The position numbers and the translations under genes are program-made. Of a DNA stretch of 64,000 bases, positions 10,799 through 25,500 are shown piece by piece. The stretch is taken from positions 188,869,510-188,933,509 of the forward strand of contig CM067081.1 of NCBI GenBank assembly GCA_034008185.1, read 5' to 3'. Positions within the stretch are counted from its first letter, which is position 1. Each line of letters begins with the position of its first letter. A model generated the notes under the pieces. It saw only the letters and a program-made list of their open reading frames with translations. It was not told the origin of the DNA and ran no database searches. Source of the stretch: Gorsachius magnificus (taxonomy: Eukaryota > Chordata > Aves > Pelecaniformes > Ardeidae).

Positions 10799-13700
10799 GG
10801 TGCACGCATCATGACAGAAGGGTTAGGTGCTCTTTGACTTTATGCATTACTGGTTTATAAATCTGTACATATGTCTCCTTACAAGAACAAACTAGATATG
10901 TCCATACAGGATGATCACTGTATATGTGCTCTTATGAGGTAATACTTTTTAAAGTTGTTCTTTTATATTCTTACCTGGTAGTATTGCTGAATCTCTTTTA
11001 CTCATGTCACATTGTAATTCTGGAAGTAATTCACAAAATTGCAGTGCCGTTGTGCTTGGGGTATTGTAGATCAAACTATCTAGGAATAGTTCATTGCTTT
11101 CATTTTTGTTTATGTTCTTCTCCCCCAATCATTGTAGGCTGCTGCAGTTTATTATGATAAGAAAATTCAGCAACAAGTGGAAAGTGGTTCATCTCTGAGC
11201 TGTCTTACAATAAATTGCATGTTTTCAGAAGAAAGACAGACATGCCTGAAGATAAAGTAAGGCATGATATCTGTGCACGTTGGATAAATTGTTCAGAAAT
11301 CTCCATGAATATGATATTGGTATCATACATACTTACAAGATTAGAGTCAACATGGGTTATCTATCACGTAAGTGCAAGTCAAGCAAGTTAGACCTGCCTC
11401 AGGGGTGGTTTAGTCTGTATACCCCACTATTCAGACAATGCTGCTGTAGAGGTTTTGCAATAGAAGACTGAGGAGGGGTGATTTTTCCTTTGCTCCAGGC
11501 TTCCCATTTATTTGTACTGTCTCCATTTTCTCCAGTGTGCCTTTGATAAGTACAGGTAATCAGTGCCCTATTAATCTTTAGGATAAGTAAGACCTAAATG
11601 GAACACCCTTCCTCCCAGCCACCCCCCCCCCCGCAGCCCAAGAGGAGTTATGTGTAACCTGTACATCAGTTACACAGTGAATGGGACATATCAGAAGTAG
11701 ATACGTTTAGTCAGTGTCATATTTTTTTCCTGTCACTAGGCAATTTCCAAGACATTAAATACTACCTTTTTAATGCTTTCCTGTAAATTTTATTGTTTTC
11801 CTTGACCTATTTCTTTGTATAGTAGCATGTTGTTGTGATTAATTGAGTATAGATATCTTGATTAGGTAATTCCAGGTTGTAAAAATTCAAGATTCATTTT
11901 AGGGGTATAGAACATAATCTGAACTTTTTAAAGTATGTAGCATTTGTTAAAAATTTTGGAAAAGGTATGGTTGGGGAAGGTTGACAGCTCAAGAAGCATC
12001 TTGGAATTCATAATTTTATCTGTGCCAGGTAAAAAATTGCTCGCTTCTCCCACCACCACAGTACTTCTGTTCAGACCCACTCATAACTTTAACAAAATCC
12101 AGCCTTCATTCATCTAAGTAGTAATGTAGATCAGCTAATGAGATCACAGTAATATGAAGGTCTTTTCATAGGCTCATTTAACTTTGGAATGATTATAAAA
12201 CATAACTACTAATTTATTTTGCATGTTCTTGTTAATTATAATGGCATCCAGTAGTGCTCATCTGGTTATGAGCTTCTGAATATTTCTCTGTCACAGAAAT
12301 TGTCTAATGCCATACCTGGATTCAGGAAGAAAAGGAGTATTTTTTTTTCTATTTGTAGTTCTGTAATTTACATAATATTCTTTAAGAATGCATATTTTTT
12401 GTAGTGTAAATTAATGTTTTGAAGTAGTTTAACTAAAAATATGTAGTCTGACTATCAAGTAACTTCAAACATTTTTATTTCATGCTTTTAGAGGATAAAC
12501 ATTATCTATTGTGTGTAAATCATGTATTTTCAAATAAAATTTGGGGTGTCCCATTGACATAGTGCGATTTAAGACTTGCTCAGAAGTCCTGTTATGAATT
12601 AGGACTTCTTTGGTTTTAATTGCATGGGAGGGCTATATGATGGAAAGGTGGAAGCTGTGGATACCAGTGAATGTATATGCCTTTAAAATAGTAGTCAGTC
12701 TTTCTAGCAAGTAATTTTTGCTTTACTGAAACCAGTTGTGCTTTGGCCCAATCTATCTGATTCAAAATAGGTATACCTAAGTATACCTTATATAGGTGGC
12801 CTTCAACCATGTTCTAAAATATCCTTGAATGCGTCAGTGAGTAGTGCCTCATTGTAGTATTTTATACAAATACCCACTTAAAGCAGTAATGCACAGTTTG
12901 AACCATTTTTACTACAGAAAAAATGTGAACAAGTAGGTCTTATGTGAAATAGGGACACATCAGAATGGCTGTTGATTTATCAAATAGTGGAACTGCTTAA
13001 GAGCTGTAGTGCACTTTGGCGAGGTTATTTGCATTTTAAAGAATACCAAAGGCCACCAGTAAGGTAGGATAATGAATAAGAAGAGCATGTGGTCACAGAT
13101 CAAAATGTTGTCACAGAGGCAGTGCTCAAATGTATAACAGGTAAACATCCTAATGTTTTCTGATCTAAATGTAAAATCAGCTAAGAGATGAATGCAACAA
13201 ATAAATAAGTTAAAGGGAATGGCTTGCAGCACATGGGCATTGTATTTGTTTAAGTCAAGTTTCACAGGAATGTCTTCATCTAGGAATGAAATTGGCTTTC
13301 ATTTTGAATTAGATTATTTTTATATTCTAGTGATTTCTGAAACAACTGTGACGATTCACATAAATAAGAGCCAAATCGTGTTAGTTGTGCTCATAATAAA
13401 TAATGCTTTATCACGTAAAAAGTCTGGTGCAGCATATCGAGTGAAAAATGCCACCTAAACTTCATGACATTGTCAGTGTTGAAAAACGGATCTATCACCT
13501 ATCTAGCTTCTGTGCTGGGTGTGTTGATCATAATTGTTACACATTTTATCATTTGGATGAAAATTCTGTTAGAATTCCTGTAAATCTACATTTCTAATGA
13601 GTGTCTACATATCAGATTAATTGAGTCATTGGCCAATGTGCTTTTCCTTTCTTGGATATTGCAGAACATTGTGGTATTTGCTTGTTTGACTCAAATCTTA

Positions 13701-16433
13701 GGGACCTGAATGGGAAGTCAAAGACAAGTGGCATGCAGGTGACTTGCAGTTCAATTGTATTCTGTTGTTCACATGATGAGGGTGTTCCTGCCGGAGTAAA
13801 CAGTACTACATCAAGCTGTCAGAATTGCTTGAACTGTTATCCACTGCAACTGTATGTAAAAAAAAAAAAATGAAAAAAAAAATCGGGATGCTTTTAAGGC
13901 TTTGGTTGGAAAGTTATGTGAATTTGATTATAAACTTTTAAGGTTCAGATGGAATTCAGATACAATTCTTAGATACTGAAGAATAGAAAAAATATCACTG
14001 TAAGCACTGTCAGGGATAGCAGAACATTGACATTAAAGACCTACCTGCTATGGTCCAAGGGATGGAAAGTGCTGGCTCAGTTGGCGGGAGAGTAAAGAAA
14101 TGTTAATGTTAAACTAGAATAACTGGAATGATTCAGGTCCAGCTTTTAGGATGCAAACAAAAATTAAACCAAATCAATGTTTATAACAAAAGTAACATTA
14201 TTTTTGAGAGGCAGCTGCCTTCATCAGGTAAACCACACTGGAATGTAGTGTAAATGAAACATAGGTCAAAAGATAAGTTTCTAAAGGTGAAGATCTATAC
14301 TGGTAGAAAGAAAGTTGAAAGGTGAGGCCTGCCACCTGCCTGTGACATATGTGTCACATCTACTATGTGCGATCCTGCCCACTTATATTCCTTACCGACT
14401 TCAGAAAAATTCTAGAAATCCTTATAATTCAAAAAGACTAAAGACAAAATTTTAATAATCAAGACTAATGAGTGTGGTTGTTTTCATATTAAGAATAATT
14501 GCAATAAAATTTTATCATAAAAATTTCTTCTAAGAAGGCTGTTTCTAACCAAAATAGGTCATGTTTTGATGTAAGATTTCATATATCATAACTATCTTGG
14601 CTTTTTTTGTGAGCTGAAGCAAAATGTAATGTTTAATAGGATCCATGCTAAGAAAACTCATTATTTGAAATTTCTTTGGCATAAAGGAATAGAGGAAAAA
14701 AGAGAAATACAGAATATTGATGTTTGATGCTCACATATTAACATCTGTTAACAAACAACATGTATTGTTGAAGAAATAACCATAAGGTGTATTTCTGACT
14801 AGACTTAAGGTGCAGAAGAAACATCAAAGATTTAGAGGCATAGCTACACCTGCAATCTTTTAATGGGAAATAGGAGAGCAAGATGAATGCTTGTCTCTCA
14901 ATTGGCTGGACATTTCCATTCTGGATCCGAGGGTGACCACATGACCATCAAAGTTTCATTGACATATATTTTACTTTCCAACAACTTTTAAGAATTGCCA
15001 CCCATCTTCACCTCCTCATATTTGCCTTAGGAACCTTACCTGTTTTTAACATTTTCTTCTTTTTTCTCTTTGTATTAAGAGCTCACAAGATTTCCTTCTC
15101 ATTTCCCAGTGCTGTCCTACTGTGCAGGGGTTTCACGTAGTGTTTATTCCTCCAGCCTGTCATTCTTTGCTCTTCCTTCTTCACTTGCTCTACTACAGAG
15201 GCTGCCAGGTAGCTTTCAGTTTTCTAGGAACTTCGACCTTCCCAGCAGGTTTTGTTATATTCTACAAACAAAGGAAGAAGTTAGAACTGCAGCTCTTTTA
15301 AATGTCCAAACATCTTGTAACAAAGTGTGTATTAATAATGCCAGTTGGAACACAGATTTTTTTTTTTTTAAACTGTGGGAAAGCAGTCTTTTCTTTATAA
15401 AATTCTACATTCATTTTACTCTTCAGTCTGCTTCTGTCTGACCTTGTCAGCAAGGGAGAATTGCCAAGAGGCACCATCGAGAGGCTGGTAGGATCAACTT
15501 CGGAAGTAGCACAGTTTCAGGCATTAAGGCTGTGTCTATATTAGTAAATTAAATAATGCTTGGAAATATTTCCAGGTCTTTGCCACAGTTTTGGTCTTTG
15601 CAAACTAACATTGTTCCAGAAAATTCCTAGACATTTATTTGACCATCTCCGTTAGACAGTTTGCATGCAGCCCCTCTGTTTCAGAGCTTATGTGAGTATA
15701 CTAGCATAGGTGTACAATTATCTGTGCCACTTTATTTCAGCAAAGAAGTGTGCTCAGGCATAGATGTACTCTAAATATACTTCCTACGGACCTGCATAGT
15801 CTTTATTTCTTCTGCCTTGTCCAGCCTTCTCCCTTCAATGCAGTCTTGCTGTCTCAGCTTCAAAGCTGGTTTTTTTTTCTTTTTTTCTTTTTACTTGTTC
15901 TTTTGTCCTTCCTAAAATGCATACAGATTTAAATTTCATTGGTGTGCTGTCTCCCAGCTTCTGTTCCTTCCTTCAGATGACCCTGTGAACTTACTGGTAG
16001 TGATACTGTGTGCAGTTCTCTGTCTGGAACAAGTGACTTGAGGGAAGACTCCCTCTTGTTTGCCTTTAGGTGCTTTGGTAATAAAAATAGAATAAGAAAA
16101 ATAAGACTAGACTTTGAGTGATGCCTTATCTGTCCCTCTACTGCAAGGCAGAAACTTGAGGAACAATTACATTTCTTTGTGGACTACGGTGAATTTACTC
16201 TTTAAGCTGACTACTTGTTATGGGAATCTCGCTCGGTCTTTCAACCAAAATGTTTATGTCAAAATAAACAAGAAAAACTAAAAATTATAACTCTTTCCTT
16301 TTTCTTTCAAAATACTTATGAGTCGGTTTATGCACATCTGGAACCAATTAGGGGGTGTGATAAAGCCAAATTCTATTCTGTTTTCATTAAATAATGTCTA
16401 AATAGCTGTAAAAAATTGTCTTTGTTTTGTCAG
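10799..16433. other. Unique AT-rich DNA, no gene recognised
   Basis: Contains a C11 run at 11622-11632 and an interrupted A-run at 13858-13882. The open frames (for example 110 codons at 15109-15441, 101 on the minus strand at 12960-13265, 88 at 13192-13458) show no known motif. Two stretches at about 15000-15250 and 15750-15915 are pyrimidine-rich on the plus strand. No interspersed repeat was recognised. Confidence 0.55.
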
Positions 16434-16517
16434 GATGGTGGTACTGGAATTGATTTTGGACATCACTTCAGTTCAAGGTTGAAGTTAAAAGGTCTTTTTG
16501 AGGCTTAGAAGAAGCAG
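16434..16517 (+). other. Exon-like 84-bp segment with good splice signals (unproven)
   Basis: It is bounded by an acceptor-like tgtctttgttttgtcag ending at 16433 and a near-consensus donor cag/gtgagta at 16517/16518. The length is a multiple of three. Frame 1 is open for 24 codons but meets TAG at codon 25, and frames 2 and 3 also contain stops. If transcribed, it would more likely be a noncoding or UTR exon than an internal coding exon. There is no homology that I recognise. Confidence 0.2.
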
Positions 16518-19500
16518 GTGAGTATAGATCAAGCATCACAAATCTCTGAGTATTACTTTTTGCAACTCTTTGTTCTGGAATTGCTGTTTCTGCTTACCAG
16601 TCCATATTCAAATCGCTGATCTCTGCTTCCTCTGATTCACTGAGATGTATGACTAGGTAGCAGAGAATATTTAAGTCATGTAGGCGTTCCCTGCATGCTT
16701 TTTCAGCACCTGCCACAAAAATAAGTGAAAACACGGTTCTCTCACCAAGGTCTCTAGAACCTGTATAGTTTCATTACATCAGCTGCGTTAGGAGTATGAT
16801 AATAAAGCTAATTTGGATAGAAAATTGTTTTAGACCATATTTGTATAAATATTTTTTGTAACAAATAAATGGCAAGATTAAATAGTACTGAGTTTGGATA
16901 TTCCTAGTTTCCTGAAACTGGGACGATCTCTACTCCGTTGGAAACCAGGAATGTTCCATGATGTCAAGGATCATGAGTTCCTATCTTGTTTGAACTTCTT
17001 TGTGTGTTAACAGTCTGAACCTGCCTGTGAAGTAACACTGATAGTGAGTGTAGTACCACCCTGGGACTTGGCATGCATGCACTGAATACCTTTCTTTGCT
17101 CCAGACCTTCACATCTGTCTCAAGTGAATCATGTACAATTCAATATCAGGTTTTTTACCTTAGAGAGGAAAGGACATTCTGAAGGAGTTGGTGTAAGATG
17201 AGACCTTAGCAAGCCACTCACATCTATTCTATTCTATTTCTTGAGAATATTTCCAGATTTTTTCAAATTCAAAATTTTAGGCAATATTTTAATGTATAAA
17301 TTATAAAATACTAAATCTTATAGATGCAGATTTCAATGGGGTACAACAAATTCCCTCACCATAATAGGAACCAGGCCCAGTTGCTTTTATGTACACCACT
17401 GTTTCTGAAGTAACTATTTGTTGTTCCCCTGTATGCCATGTGCCATAACGGCTAAGGTATTACGAAATACTCAAACACACCTATATACTCCATAATATTG
17501 ATACATCCATCTTCATGCATTGATGGCTCGGAAGGACAAGAAAAAGAAGTAGTTCCAGGAGGAGTTAATGATGATGATAGCAATTAATGCTGAAACTATG
17601 TTTATAACAAGTTTTCTAAAGTTTCACCCTCTGGGAGGAAGCACAGACCTTTTTAACCTAATTCAAAGCAGTGTAAAACAAGACTGTCCTGGTATATGTT
17701 TCACTGTCACTGTCTTTACCCACTGGGTAATAAGAAAGGAAAATTCCTTTCTTCGATTTGACTTCACCTTCTTCCAAGGACTTGAGGCACTGGCCTGAAG
17801 GGTACAGTATGAATATGGTGAAACCATAAAAAGCAGAAAAGATAAGACTTAACTTTAGTGATGTTGTAAATCAAAGGATATACAGCACTGTACAGGGAAA
17901 CTGTAGACATTACTGGTATTGCATATAAATTTGTGTATGGCTGTATGTTAAATTGTAGTTATATGTTTGCAAAACAGTGTTTTTTCTTACATTACCCAAT
18001 GGAGAAAACAGTAAAAAAGGTCAGATTCTTTGCTTTCTAGGTAGCAATGGAAATATGACTGGATTTCTATCACAGATTTATACACATTATGTCTGAACAG
18101 TGTAACTTGGCTGTAGTAATACTAGATAGTTTCTTCATAGATAGTGTCAGGTTTTTTGGAGAACTGTGTGGTTTGATAGAAACTGTGTAGTAATTGTGTG
18201 GTATTTGAAATCTGCTGAGCCAACAAGAGATACTTATTTTTTAAAGTGTTTTTTTTTTGTTTTTTTTTTCCTCTGGAAATTTACTATGTTCTATACAAAA
18301 TAATGTCAGAAATGCAGTAATACTGACTTGTACATCTATAATAGTTTGGCAGTATGATTTTATTGAATTCCAGTATGTCTGGAACTGGAAGGCATATGGA
18401 GGAAAGTAACTGTTATTCTGTTTCCTCCATTATTTTGTTCCATAACTTTAAGTTAAATACAATCTATAAAAATGCATTCTGTAAAGAAAGCCAAAATCTT
18501 GTTGGCCTTTTTAGCACTGGTCTCTATTTCTTGTGGTATGTGAAAGTGGAATGTTTTTGTAGTCCACGAGGAAATAGTAGTAAATTCTGAATACTAGTTC
18601 TTTGGTATGTCATTTAGAGTTGGTAGTTTTTTATGGCAGAACATGGTGTCTTTGCACTGATTGAAAACTGGGATTCAGTCATAAAAGTAGTGATAGAAAT
18701 ACATAAAAATAAAAATACATTCATGAGTACATTTTTAATTAATGGAGATAAAAATTCTGTTTGCTTTCTATCCTGTCTTTCAATAGACCACTTAACTGTT
18801 TAGGACTAAGTTTTAGAAAACTAAGTTAGAGATGGAAAAACTGAAACCAAGACAAAAATCCATATTGGAAAAATGCGAATGCAGAGAAAAAATGTTACAT
18901 TTTTAGACTGATGGCTTAAATGGACCCTTTTGGGGGTAGTGGTACATCTGTATTTTCTGAGTTAATTAGGCTTTGGAAAAAAAGCTGAGGAAGTTTTCTA
19001 AATATGAATATTTTCTTTGTTAGTGATCTGAATTGTAGTTGCAGTATTAATTATTATTAAATTAATCTAGCTCTTCTGCATTGGCAATTTGTGGAAGAGG
19101 AGACACTGTGCTCATTCCTCTTTCTTCCTGGTACTTCAGGGCTTTAAACAGCATGACTCATGTACATGTGTTGTATATGCATGCATTTTGTATACCTACC
19201 AAATACTCAGTCTATACATATATGTGCTTACTTTGCATAGGGCAAACATGTTGTTAGATTAGTACAAAGGTACATCTCATCTAGTTATCTTGCAGCTCAA
19301 CTGGAACTCTCTCGAGTTTTGTAAGGACTTGTTGCTGGTGATCTTGTTGATGACCGACATGTGAAACATTTGATGTACAAGTCATTCCATCAGCTGCATA
19401 ATGGATTGGCATTAACTTTGTCCACGAAGAAGGATACCCTTCCACATGTCTGGGCAGAAGGCAAATAAGTTTTGATACTGCTGTAGGTGAAGGGGAGTAG

Positions 19501-22500
19501 GATACAGAGCATAATGCTGAAAGGAAAAAAATGGTATCTGCTTTCCAAGAAGTAATTGGATGGGGATTGATGGGCTTTGTCTTCAGTGTGGTTTCCACCA
19601 GGAAGAGTGAAACATAAACAGTACTTTACATTTTAATGGAATTGTATGAGAACAGAGACACTTGTTTATTGTACATTTTGAATTACCTTTCTAGGGTGAT
19701 TGTGAATAGCTGTAAATTACTGATTTGGGGGAAACTGAAGGCAACTTTTGGCAAAAAATAGTTTACATAGATAGCATTGAATTTGTGGCCTGGAACTATG
19801 AGGTAGTAAATTTTTGCTATGATTATACAAAGTATCAAACTATGGATTTGAACTGGCCAGCTTTTCAGTTCAGCTGAACATTAAGTACAGTCTTAATGGT
19901 CTGATTTGCTGGGAAGAGCACTATTACAATAATCTGCTTTTTACAGCCCATATCAAATATGAACTTGCATCACTTTGATTACAAAGTTTGTGCTTTGGGA
20001 GATATTTTAACAGCATCGAGGAGTGATGACCCACATTTCTTGGAATTAGTCCTTAATGATACTGTCTTCAGAAATGAGTTATTGCTCAAATACACTGATT
20101 GTTTTGTGGTTTCTAGCATAGAAATTTTTAAGGAAAAGCTAGCTGAAATCTAGCTAGTTGAAAAGCTGGTTGATGTTTTTTCAAGTAATTGTATGAACTG
20201 AGGAGAGATTGTGTACGTCTTAATAATTTTATGATTCTTTTTGCTATGTGACATGAATGAGAGAGGTGAGAACTCTCAATTTTTAACTGAACTGAATACA
20301 GGTTTCTAAATGTGGCCTGCTTGAGAACAGAGGACCATTACTGTAGTTGTCATGTAAAATAAAGTTGGAGTCTGAAGCTCCTTTTTAGCTGTCAGCTTTA
20401 TTAAGGAGCTACTGGTGTGTTGAACTAGGCACACACATTATATAAGCAGGGTATGGTAGTGTCTAGGGAGAATTTTCTCTCTTTTCACTGCTGCTTTATT
20501 AGGTCTCGCTCACTCATTCACTGTTGCCCCGTCTTACTCCAGCTTTCTGGCTGCAGCTCACAGCACAGTAGGTCTAATGTAGATTGACGCCTTTGCCAGA
20601 GGACTGATTGAAACTTGTGTCTCATTGTTGCTAATGCTCACTCAACCATTTTATTGAAGATAAAGTAAATAAAATAGATTGCCATATGAGAATTCTCTGA
20701 AATCAAATGGAATAATTTGACAGGTTTAAGCCCATGAAAAAGCCAAAGCATTGAAACAGATGGGAATACTTTTTATGCACAATATACCAGGAAAAGGTGT
20801 CTGCTGGCTTGATGTTAAACTATTAATGGCTTTTACCAAAACTATAATTGTTGAAAATATTATCATAATTTCCAGTGGAATTTCCGTTGGTGTTTAAAAT
20901 GTTACTTCTCTCAGACAGAGGTGTTTTGTTTTTTTTTAATTTAAGAGTAACGGATATACTGATTTTATTTTCTTATTGCTTCTGATTCTTTAAGAGTCTG
21001 GTGATGGATAACCAGTCTCTTAAAATTTAATTTAAAAAAATAGTGTAGTACTATTTCTAGAATACATTGCAAGACTTTCAAGATTAACTGAGGATGAGTT
21101 TATTATTTGAGAACATAGTTCTGTGAAATAATGCGAAATAGATTGTTACTTTTATAGGCTTTTAATAATCACTAAGTGACATAATTCTGAATATTACAAG
21201 TAAAGCTGTTAAAATAAGCCCTGACATTTCTAAGTTTATGTGGTAGAATACACAAAAAATATGAACTGCTAAAGCTATTGTGATGAACTGTTTAGAGTAA
21301 TGGTCAACAAACCCCAAATATTCTTCACAATACTTTTATTTTATAAAGACTTGCTGTGAATGAGCAGTGTAGTATGTCTGTGTTATTTTTAGAAATAAGA
21401 TAATACATAATGATAATTGAGTTAAGATGCAACAGATAACATATACCTCTTATTCTTTTATCTGGATAACAATGAGTATTGGTCTTTTTAGTCACACTAG
21501 TGTGTTCCTTCTTACTAGTTGGGCCACTTCTTCAAGAAAGCAAGACACCTATCTTTTAGTTTAGTACAATAAATGATGTCAAACTCTTACAGTTAATAAA
21601 GGGAATAAATATAAAACAAGTTAAAAATATATGAACAAAGTTTGCAGATTCAGCCTTAGTTTTCCACCTTGAAAACACCGTCATTTAAATAACAAGTAGA
21701 TTAATTTTTTCTTTTCTTTACCTTTAAACAAAATTGACTCTTATTTTCATGTTAGATATCAATTATATTTTATTTTTTAAAGTGAAGAAATTTATTATAA
21801 CAGATTGTGCTGTTGGTTCTTAATGATGGGATGCTTGTGAGATTTCACAACTATGGGGTTTGAAATAAATTATGAATGAGCTATTTGAAAATGACTTGCG
21901 GGAGTGAGTTGACAGACTGGAAAAACATAGTAAGGATGGATTTCCAGATCAACTGTTAGCCAGAATACACAGCTAGTTGTGCTGATGTGTGCAGTGGCAG
22001 GGACAGTGCTGGTCAAAATTGTATTTCCAATATGACTGTGAATAAATCTAAGTAATGTGAATGATATTCTCAGTTTTTCCCATCCTCGTCATATTTTTAA
22101 GAGGGAAAATTATTCTTTTGTACTCATAATGCAGAGCACTGGCACCAGCTGTGCTCTGGAGAGGTCTTGTCTTTTTTCTGTTGTTGCTGTGCTGATGACT
22201 GTGTATGTCTGGCCAAAGTCTTAATGTTCTCACAGCAGTTCCAGACCTAAAATTTCAACACTTAAAAAGAAAAATTTAGTGACTGTGATGCCAGCAAGAT
22301 AGGGCTTCCCATCCTCCTGAAGGAAGTCTCTTCTCATTCATTCTATGGTGCTCTTTCTGTTCCTACAGTAGGATAAAAGGGTCATCAACAGCTTTGTCTT
22401 TATGGGAGGGGATTGGAGGAAGACACAACTCTGCCACAAATTCCTGTTTTGACCCTTTCGTTCTCCTTTTCTGCTTTCTATGAAATGAAGTTCTTAGAAA

Positions 22501-25500
22501 CTATTGTCTTTCAGAGGAGGCAACAGAGAATATTAGTTTAATTGGATTTTAATTATATGCATAGAATTGTCTTGGTTTTTTTCCCTGGTAGGAGATCCAA
22601 GACAGAGAACAATTGCTCGTTTCTGCATTGTAAATTCCTTTCTCTCTCTCATAGATTTTTCTAGTTAAATTGGAAAGCCATTAAGCATTACCACAGTTTT
22701 TGGAAGGAAATGCTGAGTCCTGTGAGTACTCCAACATAGATTGATTTTGACAGAATAAAAGCTAATTTTATCAAGAGAAATAGAAACCTCAACAGTAGTT
22801 TACTTTGGATTTCTATAAAACTTAAGGAAACCAAATGTGGTTTCCTGTATTTCTCAGAACAATTTTTTGTGCTGTTTTTTTCAGCATGGTCTCTTACTTG
22901 ACCATATCTGAAGTAATTCTGAAAGGCTGATTTTCATATTATTGTTTCCTGAGTTTTCCAGTATCACAGCAAAAGAAATTAACTATACTTTGGGATGCTT
23001 TCGAAGTTACCTTATCCAGAAATCAGTCTGTGATAAATGTGATGAACTGGCTACTTAAAATCCTTATTTAAAAAAAAATAAAAAAAATGTAGGCAATAAA
23101 GAAAACCATTCAGTACAAGTAACTGCATGTGGAATAAATAACAGCAGATCTCATTTCTGAAAATAAATGGGATTTTGAAAATGGTATGGATATTTATTTG
23201 ATTGCTTTAAGAGTTAATCTCCCTAAAAAGATGATTTTAAATGAGTTTTGTATTTGTAAGTGGTGCTTGTTTACTGTCTTGGGGAGTGATTTCTTCTCTC
23301 CTCTGGAAAAAGCATTATGGGATCTAGCAAAGAAAAGAGGCAATGATTTTTTTGATGTGGGCACTGGACAAGGAACTGGACAACTGGACAATCACTGTCC
23401 CTTAGGAACTGGGCCTCAGCATTTTTAATGGAGTCTGTAAAACAGCTATTTAGTGGTAACTGGTGTCAGTCACACCCTACAGGAGGTAGCTTTTTACTGG
23501 TGATTTGACAGGGGAAACCGTGTTTAACTGCATCATTTTTTTTTTACAAAATTCAGATGTTCACAGTTTAATTTTTGAAGGAACTTTTACTGTTTTTTTA
23601 TGAGCTTGAGTCTTCTAGAGAAGCAAAATAGGTCATGTTTTGGTTCATACGGTGATTCTGGTCCTACCTCCGAACATACGTGTGTAGACTGGAGTATCTG
23701 TATAAAGATTCAGTAAATTATGACAGATCCAATGCAGGTTTTGCAAAAGAAAATACCAGGCATGTAATCTTAGGCTGCAAAGTTACAACTGCTTGCTGTA
23801 GTTTAAACAATATATGGTGGCTTCTCAAGGATAAGGTGTAGGACATGGTACATTAGCATGTAGAAAATAGAAATTTAATTCTAGAATCTATACACTTCAG
23901 TTAAGTATAGTTTTATAGATAACTACACTAATGGGAAATAGACTGTAATTTTGATTCAGTGTTGTTATACTTGAAGGAGAAACAGTTTTAGATTTTGTTT
24001 TAGATATACTGAAATACATATAGATGTTCCTGTGCTTCTGTAGTTGAAATTGCGGCCTAATATCGTTCTGTATTATTTTTGTGATGTTAACTACTAAACA
24101 TTTCAAATTAGAGCAGATGGATAGTGTGATATGACAAAGACATGTGACCTGATGTCTTAAATGTTTTGCAGCTAATTTGAAACTAGTATTTATTATCTGA
24201 AGAGTACATGCTAGATGGTGAATATTTATCTTTCTTCCTTTCAAGATGGAAACTTTCTTACATGGCCACTTGCCATTAGTTTTTACTTTGTTTTCTGTTT
24301 GCTGTAAGATACATTTTCATGACATAATAGAAATCCAGTTCTCTCTTTCCATCACATACTAAGGAATTAAAACAATAACACATACAAAATTTCTACTTAA
24401 CGCAGTCAAAGGTTTTTACTTTAGTTTCAGGTAGGTGTGCTTCTTCTCAAATTTCTTCATTACTACTCATTTAAAAAATAAGTTCAGGATTTTGTAATCT
24501 TTGCATCATCATCCCGTCAGAACTTCTAAACTGGAATTTTGCCTCAGACCAGATTCTCTTTACTGGTTAAGTGGACTAATAGGAATGACAGCATTATTAT
24601 TTATTTTATTTTTACAAATAAGGTTAATATATTGAACTGAATTACTGAAATGAATGGGAAAATATTTAAAAGTTTCTCTTACGACAGAGTAATTTTGCAT
24701 TTTGCCTTTTTGAGCAGTAGTATTATAAGGAATATGGAAGGGAAGCATGCCCATTTATGAGTCTTTCTTCTTCACTGCAGAAGCATTACACTCATCATTA
24801 TCAATAATCCTTTTAATAACTGAACCACATAATTATTTAGTGATCAGGTGCTGTGGTTCTAGGTATCTTTGCCCTGTCTCAGAAATTAATTTTTGCCCCT
24901 ACACCAGAACTTGTGTTTGCTTCCTTTCTTCTTTCTCTTCTTCAACCTGTCACTTTCAAAAGGAAAATGGAAAGGATCCCTAGCTGATGCAGTGGAAAAT
25001 CTGTAACACTTTAAACCATGCTACTTGGCTTTGCAGAAAAGTTACATAGGAGTGCTTGTATGGTTGTTTTGCCAGCCCTTGAGTGGCAGCAGGCAGCTCT
25101 GGCATTGGGAAGGTAACAAACAGTGGGGGAAGGAGGGAGAGGGCAGGAACATCCTTAAGTACTGCAGCTGTTTGCTAAGTGAGCATATGTTGAAGCCCTT
25201 GAGCCTCCATAGAACATCTTTTCACAGGTCAGTGCTTAAATCATGTGCATAATACTCTTCTAAAATAAGTTTGATCTGAGTACCTGTTTATTTGCTCTTC
25301 TAATGGAAGTTGTTCTGTTGTGGAAGTAGCACAGTTATTTACTTGCCATTATAAAAGCTAATGGAATACTCCAGTTAGTTACAGTAACAGAACATTTTCC
25401 CTAAAATTTTGCACGTTGAACTTTCAGAATAATGAGTATTGCTCTTTCTCTGTCTCTCGAAGATTTGCTGAACTGATTTACTTTTGGACTATATGAGAAA

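Noticed and set aside
13141..13150. miR-30-like seed (gtaaacatcc)
   Set aside because: The match stops after the seed and no complementary arm is found within a precursor distance.
19799..19810. let-7-like seed (tgaggtagtaaa)
   Set aside because: Only the first ten bases match, and the downstream sequence cannot form the let-7 precursor hairpin.
20180..20190. miR-26-like start (ttcaagtaatt)
   Set aside because: It diverges right after the seed and has no pairing arm nearby.
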